From the NCBI RefSeq assembly GCF_002111585.1, contig NZ_LUTP01000026.1:1-47310 (forward strand): a DNA stretch of 47,310 nt, written 5' to 3'. Both the position numbers and the translations under genes were made by a program. The notes under the pieces were generated by a model. The model had not been told where the DNA came from. It saw only the letters and a list, made by a program, of their open reading frames with translations, and ran no database searches. The first letter of the stretch is position 1; the number at the start of each line of letters is the position of its first letter. This DNA is from Lonsdalea iberica. GTDB taxonomy: Bacteria > Pseudomonadota > Gammaproteobacteria > Enterobacterales > Enterobacteriaceae. Positions 9,255-18,126 of the stretch are shown piece by piece.

Positions 9255-10347
9255 GTTTCTTTCCAGGCGGGGATGACATCGCCATGCGGCGAAAAGCGGA
9301 AAAAGTGGCTGTCCCAACCAGTGCCGAACAGGGTCAGAACGGTGCGGTAATAGGCCTTTTCGCTAAAAGGGGTATTCCACACTCTTTGGCGTTGGTCGGA
9401 CAGGGCGGGTGAACGCTGGAGCAGCGGCAGCAGCGCGGCGGAAAAGCCGACGTTGCCGAGCGGGTCGCCAGCGGCATGCGCGACATTGACGCGTTCCGGC
9501 GCGCGCCGTGGTCTTCCACATAGCGGGCCATCGGCATCAACGCCTGCAACAGCGGCGCTTTGTCGGGGTCGCTATTCTCCAGCATACCGGCCCAGAGATA
9601 GACCCGAATGGCGTTATAGCTGCCGATCGGGCCTTTGGTCTCATCGAAATGCCAGCCCGCGCCGGACGTCCAGACGATCCAGTCCGGTGAGAATCCGTGC
9701 GGCGCGGTATCGGTCAACAGCTTGATTGCCGTGCGATGCAGACGAGACCAGAGGATGGATTGCTCGGCGAAGCTGGCCAGCAACGGCGGCGGCAGATAGC
9801 TCGGATTCACCGTCCAGCTTGTTTGGGACGCAAAGCCATGTTTGCCCGGCAGCAGCACGGGGCCGAGATCCGGGATCTCGACCGTTTCTTCCCGGGCGAT
9901 GCGCTGAAGCAGCAGGGTGCCCATGACCTGATAAGTGCGGCTTTGCCACAGCTTTCCGGCCTGTAACAGCGAATAGGCGATCCACAGATCGGCGTCGGCG
10001 GCGGAATTATCGTCCAACAGCGTCTCGCGACCGGTCGCGGTATCGCGTCCCCACAGCCAGCCGGGTAGGCGCAGCGTCAGATCGCCGTCCGCCAAATGGT
10101 TTTCCGTCCAGGTCAGTAGGCGGTCGAAGCTGTCACGGTCATTCGCCGCCAGGGCGAAAAATAGCGCGTAGCTTTGTCCTTCCGAGGTCGTAATGGGATC
10201 GCCCTCGTGGGGATCGATGACCTGACCGTCGGCGCTGATATAGGCCTGCCGGAACTGCTCCCACTGCGGCCAGCGGCACTCTGCGGTTGTGACGCTGCCA
10301 AACAGCAGCGCCAGCAAACCACAGCAGCAAACGGTCAGCCGTTTCAC
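9236..10347 (-). pseudogene. bcsZ: BcsZ endo-1,4-beta-glucanase (GH8), frameshifted, catalytic Asp replaced
   Basis: Periplasmic glycoside hydrolase family 8 cellulase that trims nascent cellulose. The start is GTG at 10347, sharing GTGA with the end of bcsB; a signal peptide (MKRLTVCCCGLLALLFG, cleavage near residue 22) follows. The general acid is kept as Glu56 in TTSEGQSY, and so is Asp118 in NSAADAD. The catalytic base, Asp243 in E. coli (SYDAIRVYMW), is Asn245 here (SYNAIRVYLW, codon AAC at 9613-9615). The frame is lost near 9500-9508, about residue 280. The remaining family-like C-terminus (GNVGFSAALLPLLQ, then LTLFGTGWDSH) continues in another frame to TAA at 9236. One added base gives 370 residues, against 368 in E. 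coli. Confidence 0.85.
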
Positions 10348-12670
10348 AGCGACGCGTCCTCGTCGTCGAGGCGGCGCTGGCTGATATGGCGCATCAGTCG
10401 CCAAGTCATGAAGGCCAACAGGATGACCATGAAGACGGCGAGAGAGGCCAGCCAGACGGGATGAGACGCCATCGCGCTCCAGATACTTTCCCACCAGGCA
10501 GGTAGCCCACGAACCAGGTATCGCCCACGCGAAGGCTATTGACGCCGGACTCGCGAATAATGGAGACGGAGCCGAAGAGGGCGGCGCGTTTGCCGGTATC
10601 GTTCAGCGCGTCATTTAGCAGCGCGTAGGCGCGCGGGGTATCGGCCAGCAACGCGACGACGCTGCGCTGATCATGGTAAGGGGACTGGAAGCTGACGATA
10701 GCGGCCATCGGCCCCTCCGACAGGATCGTGGTCTGGCTTTCCGCCTTACGCTCGGCAGCGGCGACCGACGTATCCAGCGCCATTTGACGCAGCGGCTTTT
10801 TCACCCAGCTTTTGGTGGCGTCCACCAGCAGATTGACGTCGTGACCTTCGCGCAAATTATCCGGCAGTCCGCCGATCATCAGCAGATCCACGTCTTGGTT
10901 TTCAGCCTGCTCCCAGTCGTCTGCAATGCGAACGTTGAGGGCCGGGAAGCCGGTCTGTGCGCCGATATTGCCCATCACATTCAGCAGCGTGCTGATTTGG
11001 GCCGGCTGCGGGTGCGCGTTCACCAGCAGCAGCGTCTGTGACAGGTCAGCATGGCGGCTGAACGGGAAGCCCGCGTTGGCGAAGGCGCGTAGCGACGGCA
11101 TTTCCAGATAGTGGCGATAGCCTGAGAAGTCGACGGTCGAGTCGCCGTCGATCACGACATGGTTAGCGACCGGCGTCACGGTTTCGCAGCGCGCTTCCTG
11201 GATGCCGCCGATCTGGTGGGCGGCATAGTCGAAGTCAAAACGCAGCTGGTTCGCCGCCCCGAGGCGCAGCGCGGGTAGCGTCACCGTCGTATTGGTGTCC
11301 TGCTGTCCCTGAATCAGCGGGACGTGCAGTAGCCACTGACCGCTGTTGTTTTTCGTCGTCAATGGCATGTCCTGCACAAACTGATTGTTCAGGTTCACGG
11401 CCAGGCGAGAGCCGTCGTTCGGTCGCGGCGAGGTATAGCGATAGATCACGTTCATGTCGATGCTGCGCTCGCGCACCAGATAGAGATCCGGAGGCAGTCT
11501 CAGCTGCAAGGAGATCGGCGAGGGCTGCAACCCGTCAGACTGGAACTGCGCGTCGTACTGCTGCAGCTCTGAGAAACGGGTCGGGCGGTCGGTATGCGCC
11601 CAGTTCGGCGCGTCGTAAGGAAGACGCGGCGCTAACTGACGAACGCTGTCGATGGTGGCGGACTGGCCGCGCAGCAGGACATCGCCCTGTGCGATCCCCT
11701 GAACGGCGGTAATCAGATCGCTGTCGTCCCGGCCAAGCACCAGCAGCATTTTGTTGTACGGATCGTCCGGCTGGCTGAGGATCTCCACGGTGGGTTTGTC
11801 GACCAGCGGATAATCTTTGAGGAAGTCCGGGCGGTGCGCGTTGGTGGCGAAGACGACGGCGTGCTGATGCGACGGTAGCTGGTTGTACAGTACCGGGAAA
11901 CGCTGTCCGCGCCAGTCGGCTTTGACGCCGAACCAGGACGCCAATATGGCCGCGGCGCGTTGTTCGGTCGTCGAAGGGCGGGCGGAGAAGACCACCGGTA
12001 GCTGAAGCGGCTGAGTGTCGCGGCTGTCAAAGAACGGCTCTGGAAAGTGGGATAGGTCATTCTTGAGCGGCAGCTTTTGCAACGTCAATTTCATCGCGCT
12101 GTCCTGACCTATCGCCATCCAGATAGCCGTATTGGTGGTGTTTTCGCACTGGTTGCTGTAGTGGCCAACCAGCGACAGACGGACGCGGTTAAAATCGGTG
12201 ATAAAACGCGGGTCCAATTCCAGTTGGGTCTGGTTGTTCTTGCCCAACTGTCCGGCCGTGATGGGGACGATGCCCACCAGCGCGTCGTTAAGAAATACCT
12301 GCAGATGTGACTGCGAGGGCAGCAGCGCGGGCGAAGGGCGATAGCTCAGTTGCAGTACGGCCCGGGTGACCAACTCATCGCCGCGCACGCCGAACTCTAT
12401 CTGACCGTCCGGGCGCATCCCTTGCAGCTGGAAGTTGCCCGGCGGAGGCGCCAGGCGACTGAACGGCAGCAGGCTGTCGCGCAGCGGCGCCGTCGCCTCC
12501 GTCTGCCCGTACACGCTCTGCGGCGCGGCATTATCGATGGCGGCAACCGTATCCGCCGGGGCGGCATGCTCGGAGAGCTCGTCCGCATGAGTCATTGGAG
12601 AGAGTCCAAATAGTATAAAAGTGATCCAACGTAATCTTCTTGTCATTGTGTTCATCATTAGTGGGGTCAT
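10344..12670 (-). CDS. bcsB: BcsB periplasmic cellulose synthase subunit, frameshifted before the C-terminal helix
   Basis: Periplasmic partner of BcsA that guides the glucan and anchors by one C-terminal helix. ATG 12670 overlaps the bcsA stop (ATGA). A signal peptide ends near THA at residue 29, and the body matches the E. coli family, including SIIRESGVNSLRVGD near the end. At 10496-10498 the sequence reads CTGCCTGGTGGG where CTGCCCTGGTGGG is expected; the present frame runs into a 29-residue unrelated tail and stops near 10406. The true end lies in the next frame: WESIWSAMASHPVWLASL, a hydrophobic helix, then HISQRRLDDEDASL and TGA at 10344. With one added base the protein is 775 residues. 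Without the helix, BcsB should not hold BcsA. Confidence 0.88.
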
Positions 12671-15261
12671 GCCTTCTGGCCGGACGCGCCGGCAGAGTTG
12701 ATCCTGACCTGTTGGGGGAAAAACGAAGCTATCCAGGTGACGAAGGTTGTGAGCAGCATGAACAGCCGCCGTAACCGGGGCGGTCCGTACTCGGCCAAGC
12801 GTAAGTAACCTTTGAAACCCAGTACGGCGATATCCGCGAGACTATGCAGGGGTTTGTCCTGAGGAAAGCTGTCTTGCCACAACGCCCAGGTGTCGGCGCG
12901 GGCAAATGTGCATTGGATGAAGTCGACCTGCTGTTCGGTCGTCAGATTGTGCAGCCGAATCCCGGCTGCGCGTCCCAGAACGCGTTGGACGTAGCAGGGG
13001 AAGTAGAACTCCTGACCGTCTCGTTGCAGTATCAAAAACACCTTTTCATTCGCGCACAGCGCCAGTTCGTCCCGCAGCGCTACCCCGACGCCGCCATCTG
13101 AGTAGTCGCGCAGCGTGCAGGGCAGCATATGACCGTTTTCCCGCGCCAGCGCGGCGGGCATATCGATGTCCACACGGTGCGACTCGCGCAGCTGTCGGGC
13201 TTCGACCGCGACGGAAACGGCGCCGCCAAGAATCACCATGTTGTACAGCACCCAGATCAGGCTGACGACCACGGTCAGCACCTCGTTCTGCGGACCGAAG
13301 TACATCCGCCAGAACGCCATAACCAGCCCCGCCAGATTCAGCAACACCAGCATGACGTAGGGGCGCGTGATCACCCAGTCGAGGTGTTTTTGGGCCACCA
13401 GACCCCCTTTAGCGGTGACGTTGAACGAGCCCTTGTTGGGGTTAAACAGCGCGACGGTGGTCGGACGGGCGATATACCAGGCCAGCACGGTTTCATACAC
13501 CTCGCTCCAGAACGAGTGTCGGTAGCGTCCCTGAATGCGGGAGTTGGTCAGGCTGGTGTGCAGCATATGCGGCAGCACGTAAATGGCGATGGCCAACGCC
13601 GGCGCAAAGATGATGTAGGCGTGGCACAGCAGGAAAGCCAGCGGCGCCAGCAGGAAGATCAGCCGCGGGATGCCGGAGAGAAAGTGCAGCATGGCGTTGG
13701 CGTAGCACAGCCGCTGCATAAAGGTCAGCCCTTTTCCCATCAGCGGGTTGTCCAGTCGAAAAATCTGTACCATGCCGCGCGCCCAGCGGATGCGCTGGCC
13801 GATATGCGCGGACAGGCTCTCCGTCGCCAGCCCGGCCGCCTGCGGGATGCGGATATAAGCCGACGAATAGCCAAGCCGGTGCAGCCGCAGGGAGGTGTGC
13901 GCATCTTCCGTGACGGTTTCGACGGCGATGCCGCCAATCTCATCCAGCGCGCTGCGGCGGATGATGGCGCAGGAGCCGCAGAAGAACGTCGCGTCCCAGA
14001 CGTCGTTGCCGTCCTGCACCAGTCCGTAGAACAGGGTGCCTTCGTTTGGCGTACGGCGAAAACGGTTGAGGTTGCGCTCAAACGGGTCCGGCGAGAAGAA
14101 GTGATGCGGCGTTTGCAACATCGCCATCTTCGGGTCTTTCAGGAACCAGCCCATTGTCATCTGTAGGAAGGAACGCGCCGGCACATGATCGCAGTCGAAA
14201 ATGGTGACGTATTCGCTGTTGCAGGCGGTGCGCAGGGCGTGGTTGATGTTTCCTGCCTTGGCGTGTTCGTGGGTGGTGCGCGCGATATAGCGAACGCCGA
14301 TGCTGTCGGCGAACTCGCGAAACTCCGCTCGGTCGCCGTCATCCAGCACGTAAATGGTCAGCTTGTCCTGCGGCCAGTCGATGCCCAGCGCGGCGTAGAG
14401 CGTGGGTTTAACGACGCTGAGCGGTTCGTTGTAGGTGGGGATCAGCAGATCGACCGTCGGCCAGAGGCTGGGATCGTCGGGCAGGGCGACCGGCTGGCGG
14501 TGCAGCGGCCACAGCGTCTGAAAATAGCCGAGAACCAGTACGCCCCAGGCGTAGGTTTCCGCGACGACCAGCAGCAGTCCGAACACCAGGCTGACCGGGT
14601 CGTCCCAGTTAAGCGTCGAGCTGTAGCGCCACCAGAGATAACGGCAGGAGACGGTCAGCGACAGCATGATCAGCATGATGGTCGGCAAACGGCCGGGCAG
14701 CCGGCGCACGACCATCGCCATGCCCCACAGCAACAGGACGAAAACGAACTGGGTGGCGATATCAAACGGCTGCGAGATGCATAGCAGTCCCAGCAGTCCG
14801 ACGAGGATCGCGCAGCCGATGAGGGTGAGCCGTCGCAGCCAGAGTGGCAGCCGACTGACCTGGCGCTCGGCCCGCGCAGGGAGCCGGCGCTGGGAAGCGC
14901 GCTCCGGCAGGCCGTCAAGCCAGCGGTAAAGACGCCGACGGCCGTTCAGCAGCCCACTGAATGACGAACGTCGCGCGTCGCCGGGGAAAAACAGCAGCAG
15001 CCAGGCCAGTTGCAGCAGATAACGCAGCGCGTCCAGCGGTCGCGGGCGCTGCGCAGCGATATGCGGAAACAGCTGACGCCGTTCGGCGATGATGCGCTGC
15101 CAGACGGGAGTTTCCAGACGACAGAAGGTCCACGCCAGCATGACCCACAGACATTGCAGACACGCCGTCGGGCTGGACACGCCCCGGTGACGATAGCTGC
15201 GGTAGCGGCGTTGCAGCGCCTGATGAACAGGCGGGCAGAACAGCCCGCGTAATAAATTCAT
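12667..15261 (-). CDS. bcsA: BcsA cellulose synthase catalytic subunit (UDP-forming)
   Basis: Inner-membrane processive GT2 glycosyltransferase polymerising UDP-glucose into beta-1,4-glucan, activated by c-di-GMP. The start is taken at ATG 15261, which overlaps the bcsQ stop (ATGA) and gives 864 residues, as in E. coli (872). All synthase motifs are present: VLDDGD near 305, FDCDHV near 353, TEDAHT near 450 and QRIRW near 489. The C-terminal PilZ domain has the RxxxR c-di-GMP motif in RQLRESHR near 694 and the following SDGG. Transmembrane helices flank the catalytic domain. No damage is seen in this gene, unlike the next three downstream. An upstream in-frame ATG would add 11 residues and is less likely. 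Confidence 0.95.
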   Translation of the reverse strand: MNLLRGLFCPPVHQALQRRYRSYRHRGVSSPTACLQCLWVMLAWTFCRLETPVWQRIIAERRQLFPHIAAQRPRPLDALRYLLQLAWLLLFFPGDARRSSFSGLLNGRRRLYRWLDGLPERASQRRLPARAERQVSRLPLWLRRLTLIGCAILVGLLGLLCISQPFDIATQFVFVLLLWGMAMVVRRLPGRLPTIMLIMLSLTVSCRYLWWRYSSTLNWDDPVSLVFGLLLVVAETYAWGVLVLGYFQTLWPLHRQPVALPDDPSLWPTVDLLIPTYNEPLSVVKPTLYAALGIDWPQDKLTIYVLDDGDRAEFREFADSIGVRYIARTTHEHAKAGNINHALRTACNSEYVTIFDCDHVPARSFLQMTMGWFLKDPKMAMLQTPHHFFSPDPFERNLNRFRRTPNEGTLFYGLVQDGNDVWDATFFCGSCAIIRRSALDEIGGIAVETVTEDAHTSLRLHRLGYSSAYIRIPQAAGLATESLSAHIGQRIRWARGMVQIFRLDNPLMGKGLTFMQRLCYANAMLHFLSGIPRLIFLLAPLAFLLCHAYIIFAPALAIAIYVLPHMLHTSLTNSRIQGRYRHSFWSEVYETVLAWYIARPTTVALFNPNKGSFNVTAKGGLVAQKHLDWVITRPYVMLVLLNLAGLVMAFWRMYFGPQNEVLTVVVSLIWVLYNMVILGGAVSVAVEARQLRESHRVDIDMPAALARENGHMLPCTLRDYSDGGVGVALRDELALCANEKVFLILQRDGQEFYFPCYVQRVLGRAAGIRLHNLTTEQQVDFIQCTFARADTWALWQDSFPQDKPLHSLADIAVLGFKGYLRLAEYGPPRLRRLFMLLTTFVTWIASFFPQQVRINSAGASGQKA

Positions 15262-15989
15262 GCCTTGGGCTCCGTCACGTTCAGTAGTAGCCAAGCCGCC
15301 AGCGTCGCCATCTCCTCCGACGCCAGACTGGACGGGCGATACTCTCCCACGGGCTGCTTCATCATCATCGCTTCGGTAAAAGCTTCATCCTGATGGACGA
15401 TGACCGGGAGCAGCGATTGCAGCGTGCTGCTCCACAGTTGGTGCAGATCTCGCTGTACGGCGCGGTTGACGTTGAATCGATTGATGAGATACAGATTGTT
15501 GGCGTCGACGAGTTCGTGATGCAGGCGCAGATGGCAGTTAGCGTCCGGCGTGATCACGCGGATTGTCCGGTCTGCCGCATGCAGCAGTTGCTGCGTTAAC
15601 GGGAGCGGATGCGCCGGTATATCCAGCAGAATCCAACGATAGTCCTGACGCAGAGCGTTCAGGCGATCGTCGATCCAGGGCTGAAGGACAGCCGACGACG
15701 TCTGATAGCGCATCTGCTCGTCGGCGTCCAAGCGGCCGAACGGAATGAAGTCGAGGCCGGAAAGATAGCGCAGGGCGTTTTCCCGCCAGTCACCGTCGTC
15801 CAGCGTTGCGCGCATCCAGCCGTCGCGGTACGACACGGGGATGTTGAAATGGGTGCCAAGCTGGTTGACGGGAGAAAAGTCCAATGCCATGACCGATTCC
15901 CCGCTCTGGTTGAGAGCCCAGGCCAGTGCGGAAGTGAGTGCGGTGGTTCCGGTGCCGCCGCGTATTCCCTGGAAAGCAATTATTGGCAT
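15258..15989 (-). CDS. bcsQ: BcsQ MinD/ParA-like ATPase of the cellulose machine
   Basis: Cytoplasmic SIMIBI-class ATPase (243 residues) that with BcsR supports assembly and polar placement of the E. coli cellulose synthase. The P-loop reads RGGTGTTALTSALAW near residue 9, lacking the usual Walker lysine at the GT position just as E. coli BcsQ does (RGGVGTTT). DANCHLRLHHE and the late QPVGEYR also match the E. coli protein. Its start overlaps the end of bcsR by 10 bases, and its stop overlaps bcsA by 4 bases, so translation is probably coupled along the operon. Confidence 0.92.
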   Translation of the reverse strand: MPIIAFQGIRGGTGTTALTSALAWALNQSGESVMALDFSPVNQLGTHFNIPVSYRDGWMRATLDDGDWRENALRYLSGLDFIPFGRLDADEQMRYQTSSAVLQPWIDDRLNALRQDYRWILLDIPAHPLPLTQQLLHAADRTIRVITPDANCHLRLHHELVDANNLYLINRFNVNRAVQRDLHQLWSSTLQSLLPVIVHQDEAFTEAMMMKQPVGEYRPSSLASEEMATLAAWLLLNVTEPKA

Positions 15990-16186
15990 GAGTCACTGTT
16001 CTCTTGCTGCTTGAAATTAAATTCTTGCAGTAGAGACCAGCGTGCAATAACTCTGGCCAAACGATTTTCTCTGGCAATATCGACATACCGAATAGGTGCT
16101 AATGAAAAAACTTTATTCAATATGGCAATGTCATTTTGCGGCTGTAAGCAACCCGCATTTTTATAAACAGCGTTTTCTCTTTTCAT
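15980..16186 (-). CDS. bcsR: BcsR small cellulose-complex protein
   Basis: Small soluble protein of 68 residues, first gene of bcsRQABZC. It matches E. coli BcsR over the conserved core: QNDIAILNKVFSL (E. coli QNDIVALKQAFSL), then YVDIARENRLARVIARWSLLQEF. In E. coli BcsR binds BcsQ and is required for BcsA assembly. It overlaps bcsQ by 10 bases. Start ATG 16186 has GGA about 5 bases upstream; a slightly shorter product cannot be excluded. Confidence 0.88.
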   Translation of the reverse strand: MKRENAVYKNAGCLQPQNDIAILNKVFSLAPIRYVDIARENRLARVIARWSLLQEFNFKQQENSDSCQ

Positions 16187-16400
16187 CGTCCACTGATGGT
16201 TATCGTTTTATATGTGATTAACAATAAAGCTTTTGGCTTTATTATAATTATCGGATTAATCTGTATTGTGATCTAAAAGGTGGTCGAAGGCCATAATTAA
16301 TGGGATAAAGATGTAATAGTTGTTGTGTATATTACAATTATTTTAAAATTGACGACAAGTGATAACGTCGTTCCAATCTCCTTATTATAAAAAATAATCT
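16187..16400. promoter_or_regulatory. divergent promoter region of bcsRQABZC and bcsEFG
   Basis: These 214 bases are strikingly AT-rich against GC-rich surroundings and separate the two halves of the cellulose cluster. They must hold both promoters and any operator. Many TATAAT-like hexamers exist in the AT-rich run, so I do not assign -35/-10 boxes. No good CRP or FNR palindrome was seen. Confidence 0.6.
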
Positions 16401-17942
16401 ATGAAATATTTCTCTATGTTAGGAATAGAACAAATGCCGGATGAATTAATGCTCATGCAGCCGGCAGGTTGTTATTGGGTTACGGTTCAACGGCAGGAAG
16501 ATGCTATTGCACTGGCTCGGCAGGTCATGAGCGCCCAGTCAGCAGTGACGCTACTCAGCTCAGCCACCGCGCCGCAGGAGCTGCTGACCCCTCCACTGAC
16601 TTCAGGGCCGGATCGTATTCCTATGTATTCATTACCGCAAACCAATCGAGCATTATTGAAGTTGAATAAAGATTTTTTACGTCTATTTTCATCCTCAACC
16701 AATCCTCAATTGGTTTTGTTTTATACCGAGGTTAGTGATTGGGATAAATTAACCTCTTCAGAATTATCTGAGTGGTTAAAAAGAATAAAAAGCGTATTAA
16801 AAAAGAAAAATATTTCATTGCTAATTATTACGTACGGAAGAAAAATAATCTCCCTCGGTGATCATCTGCATGGCCTATTTTGTTATTTAAATGGTTTTTC
16901 CTGTCTCGAATATCAGAAAGATAATTGGAAATACAGAATACATTGGTGGTATAACGCTACGCGATTGTTGGCAGACAGACAGTTAGCGTTAAATTTTGAG
17001 CAAAATCGTTTTTCTTTGATGAAACAAGACGAGCGAAACACGCCATTAACCTTAAATGACGAGCATATTTTTATTGCCGAACGCAGCGTATTGGAAGGGG
17101 CGCCCCCATTATCGAACCAGTGGCAATTACAGGACAGTAACGAGCAGGTCTATGCACAGGCCGAAGGGGCCGATTCCGCCACGGTGATTTTCAGCCTTAG
17201 CCACAACGATCAGACCGGCGGATTGGCTCGCCATATCCACCGACTGCGCAGCCTTCGCGGCGCCGGGCTGAAGATTGTCGTGCGCGAGATGGAAGTGGGC
17301 CAGCGTCAAAATGATGAGCGTCTGCTGCTGGCCTGCGGGGTGAATATTATCGTGCCGTTCGGCACCTCGTTGTCGCGTTTTCTGATAATGCTCGAAGGGC
17401 TACAAGGGCAACGTTATCAGCGCTATGTGCCGAAGGATTTCAGCGTACTACGGAAGCTACAGCAGCCGCTGCGCCAGAAAGGGTTCATGTCACTGGAGAT
17501 GTTCTGCCATACGGTGACGCTGTTGATGAACGATCCGCTGCTGCCGGAAAACAGCAAAGGCGTGCTGGTGGCGTTGACGCCGGTGAGCCAGCTCAGGGCG
17601 GAGCAGGCTTTGACGCTGTGCAAAACCCGGCGTAACGGCGATGTGTTCACGGTGATGGATAATCGTCTGTACATCTTCCTGTTTTCCTGCAATCTGCACG
17701 ATCTTAAAACGGCGCTGGCGTCTATTTTCCCGTTGCCGTACGACGAGATGTTCTCCGATCGTCAGGTCTGGTGTGAAGACCTGCCGATACTGTCGGAAAT
17801 TCGCCTGATGGGCGCGAGGGTCCCGCATGCGCCGTCGATAACCGCTGCCGCGAGCGCGCCTAAAACGACGTCGACACCGCCTGTGCCTCGCCGGGTGCCG
17901 CACCGCATCGCGCTGGCGCAGAGCAAAGGAGCGGATAAATGA
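16401..17942 (+). CDS. bcsE: BcsE cyclic-di-GMP-binding cellulose regulator
   Basis: Cytoplasmic c-di-GMP sensor of the cellulose secretion complex, 513 residues (E. coli 523). The N-terminal part resembles E. coli BcsE (LGIEQMPDELMLMQPAG, then VLEGAPPLS near 225-240, and RLLLACGVNIIVP). The degenerate GGDEF-like C-terminal domain keeps the RxxD I-site as RNGD in KTRRNGDVF near residue 415, so c-di-GMP binding is expected. The family recruits BcsF and helps BcsG activity. The first ~700 bases are unusually AT-rich and use codons unlike the second half. The ribosome site at ATG 16401 is weak; ATG 16419 is an alternative. The stop overlaps bcsF by ATGA. Confidence 0.92.
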   Translation: MKYFSMLGIEQMPDELMLMQPAGCYWVTVQRQEDAIALARQVMSAQSAVTLLSSATAPQELLTPPLTSGPDRIPMYSLPQTNRALLKLNKDFLRLFSSSTNPQLVLFYTEVSDWDKLTSSELSEWLKRIKSVLKKKNISLLIITYGRKIISLGDHLHGLFCYLNGFSCLEYQKDNWKYRIHWWYNATRLLADRQLALNFEQNRFSLMKQDERNTPLTLNDEHIFIAERSVLEGAPPLSNQWQLQDSNEQVYAQAEGADSATVIFSLSHNDQTGGLARHIHRLRSLRGAGLKIVVREMEVGQRQNDERLLLACGVNIIVPFGTSLSRFLIMLEGLQGQRYQRYVPKDFSVLRKLQQPLRQKGFMSLEMFCHTVTLLMNDPLLPENSKGVLVALTPVSQLRAEQALTLCKTRRNGDVFTVMDNRLYIFLFSCNLHDLKTALASIFPLPYDEMFSDRQVWCEDLPILSEIRLMGARVPHAPSITAAASAPKTTSTPPVPRRVPHRIALAQSKGADK

Positions 17943-18124
17943 ACCTGATAGGAATCATGCAGGCAGGCATTCTCTTCCTGCTGACACTGTTAGTGTTGAG
18001 AACGTTTTTTCCTCGCTGGCTGTCCGCACGTTGGCGGGGCTTTATTTATCGTCTGACGCCGTCGCGCACGATGAAATATGTGGGAACCTGGCGGCGAAAA
18101 TCTTCACAATCGGATGTGAAATAA
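17939..18124 (+). CDS. bcsF: BcsF small membrane protein
   Basis: Single-pass inner-membrane peptide of 61 residues: a hydrophobic helix at about 5-24 followed by an Arg-rich cytoplasmic tail, with the size and position of E. coli BcsF (63 residues). In E. coli it recruits BcsE to the membrane and supports BcsG-dependent phosphoethanolamine modification. Its ATG overlaps the bcsE stop (ATGA), and bcsG starts 2 bases after its stop. Confidence 0.88.
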   Translation: MNLIGIMQAGILFLLTLLVLRTFFPRWLSARWRGFIYRLTPSRTMKYVGTWRRKSSQSDVK

Positions 18125-18126
18125 TC

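Noticed and set aside
9334-9500. Unusual basic, Cys-rich C-terminus of BcsZ in the present frame
   Set aside because: The family-like C-terminus is found in the neighbouring frame, so this tail is a frameshift product and not a new domain.
10348-10494. N-terminal extension of BcsZ upstream of GTG 10347
   Set aside because: It is out of frame with the true bcsB tail; the signal peptide and ribosome site place the start at 10347.
13129-14166. 345-codon frame antisense to bcsA
   Set aside because: It mirrors the bcsA catalytic domain, has no recognisable family and lacks a ribosome site.
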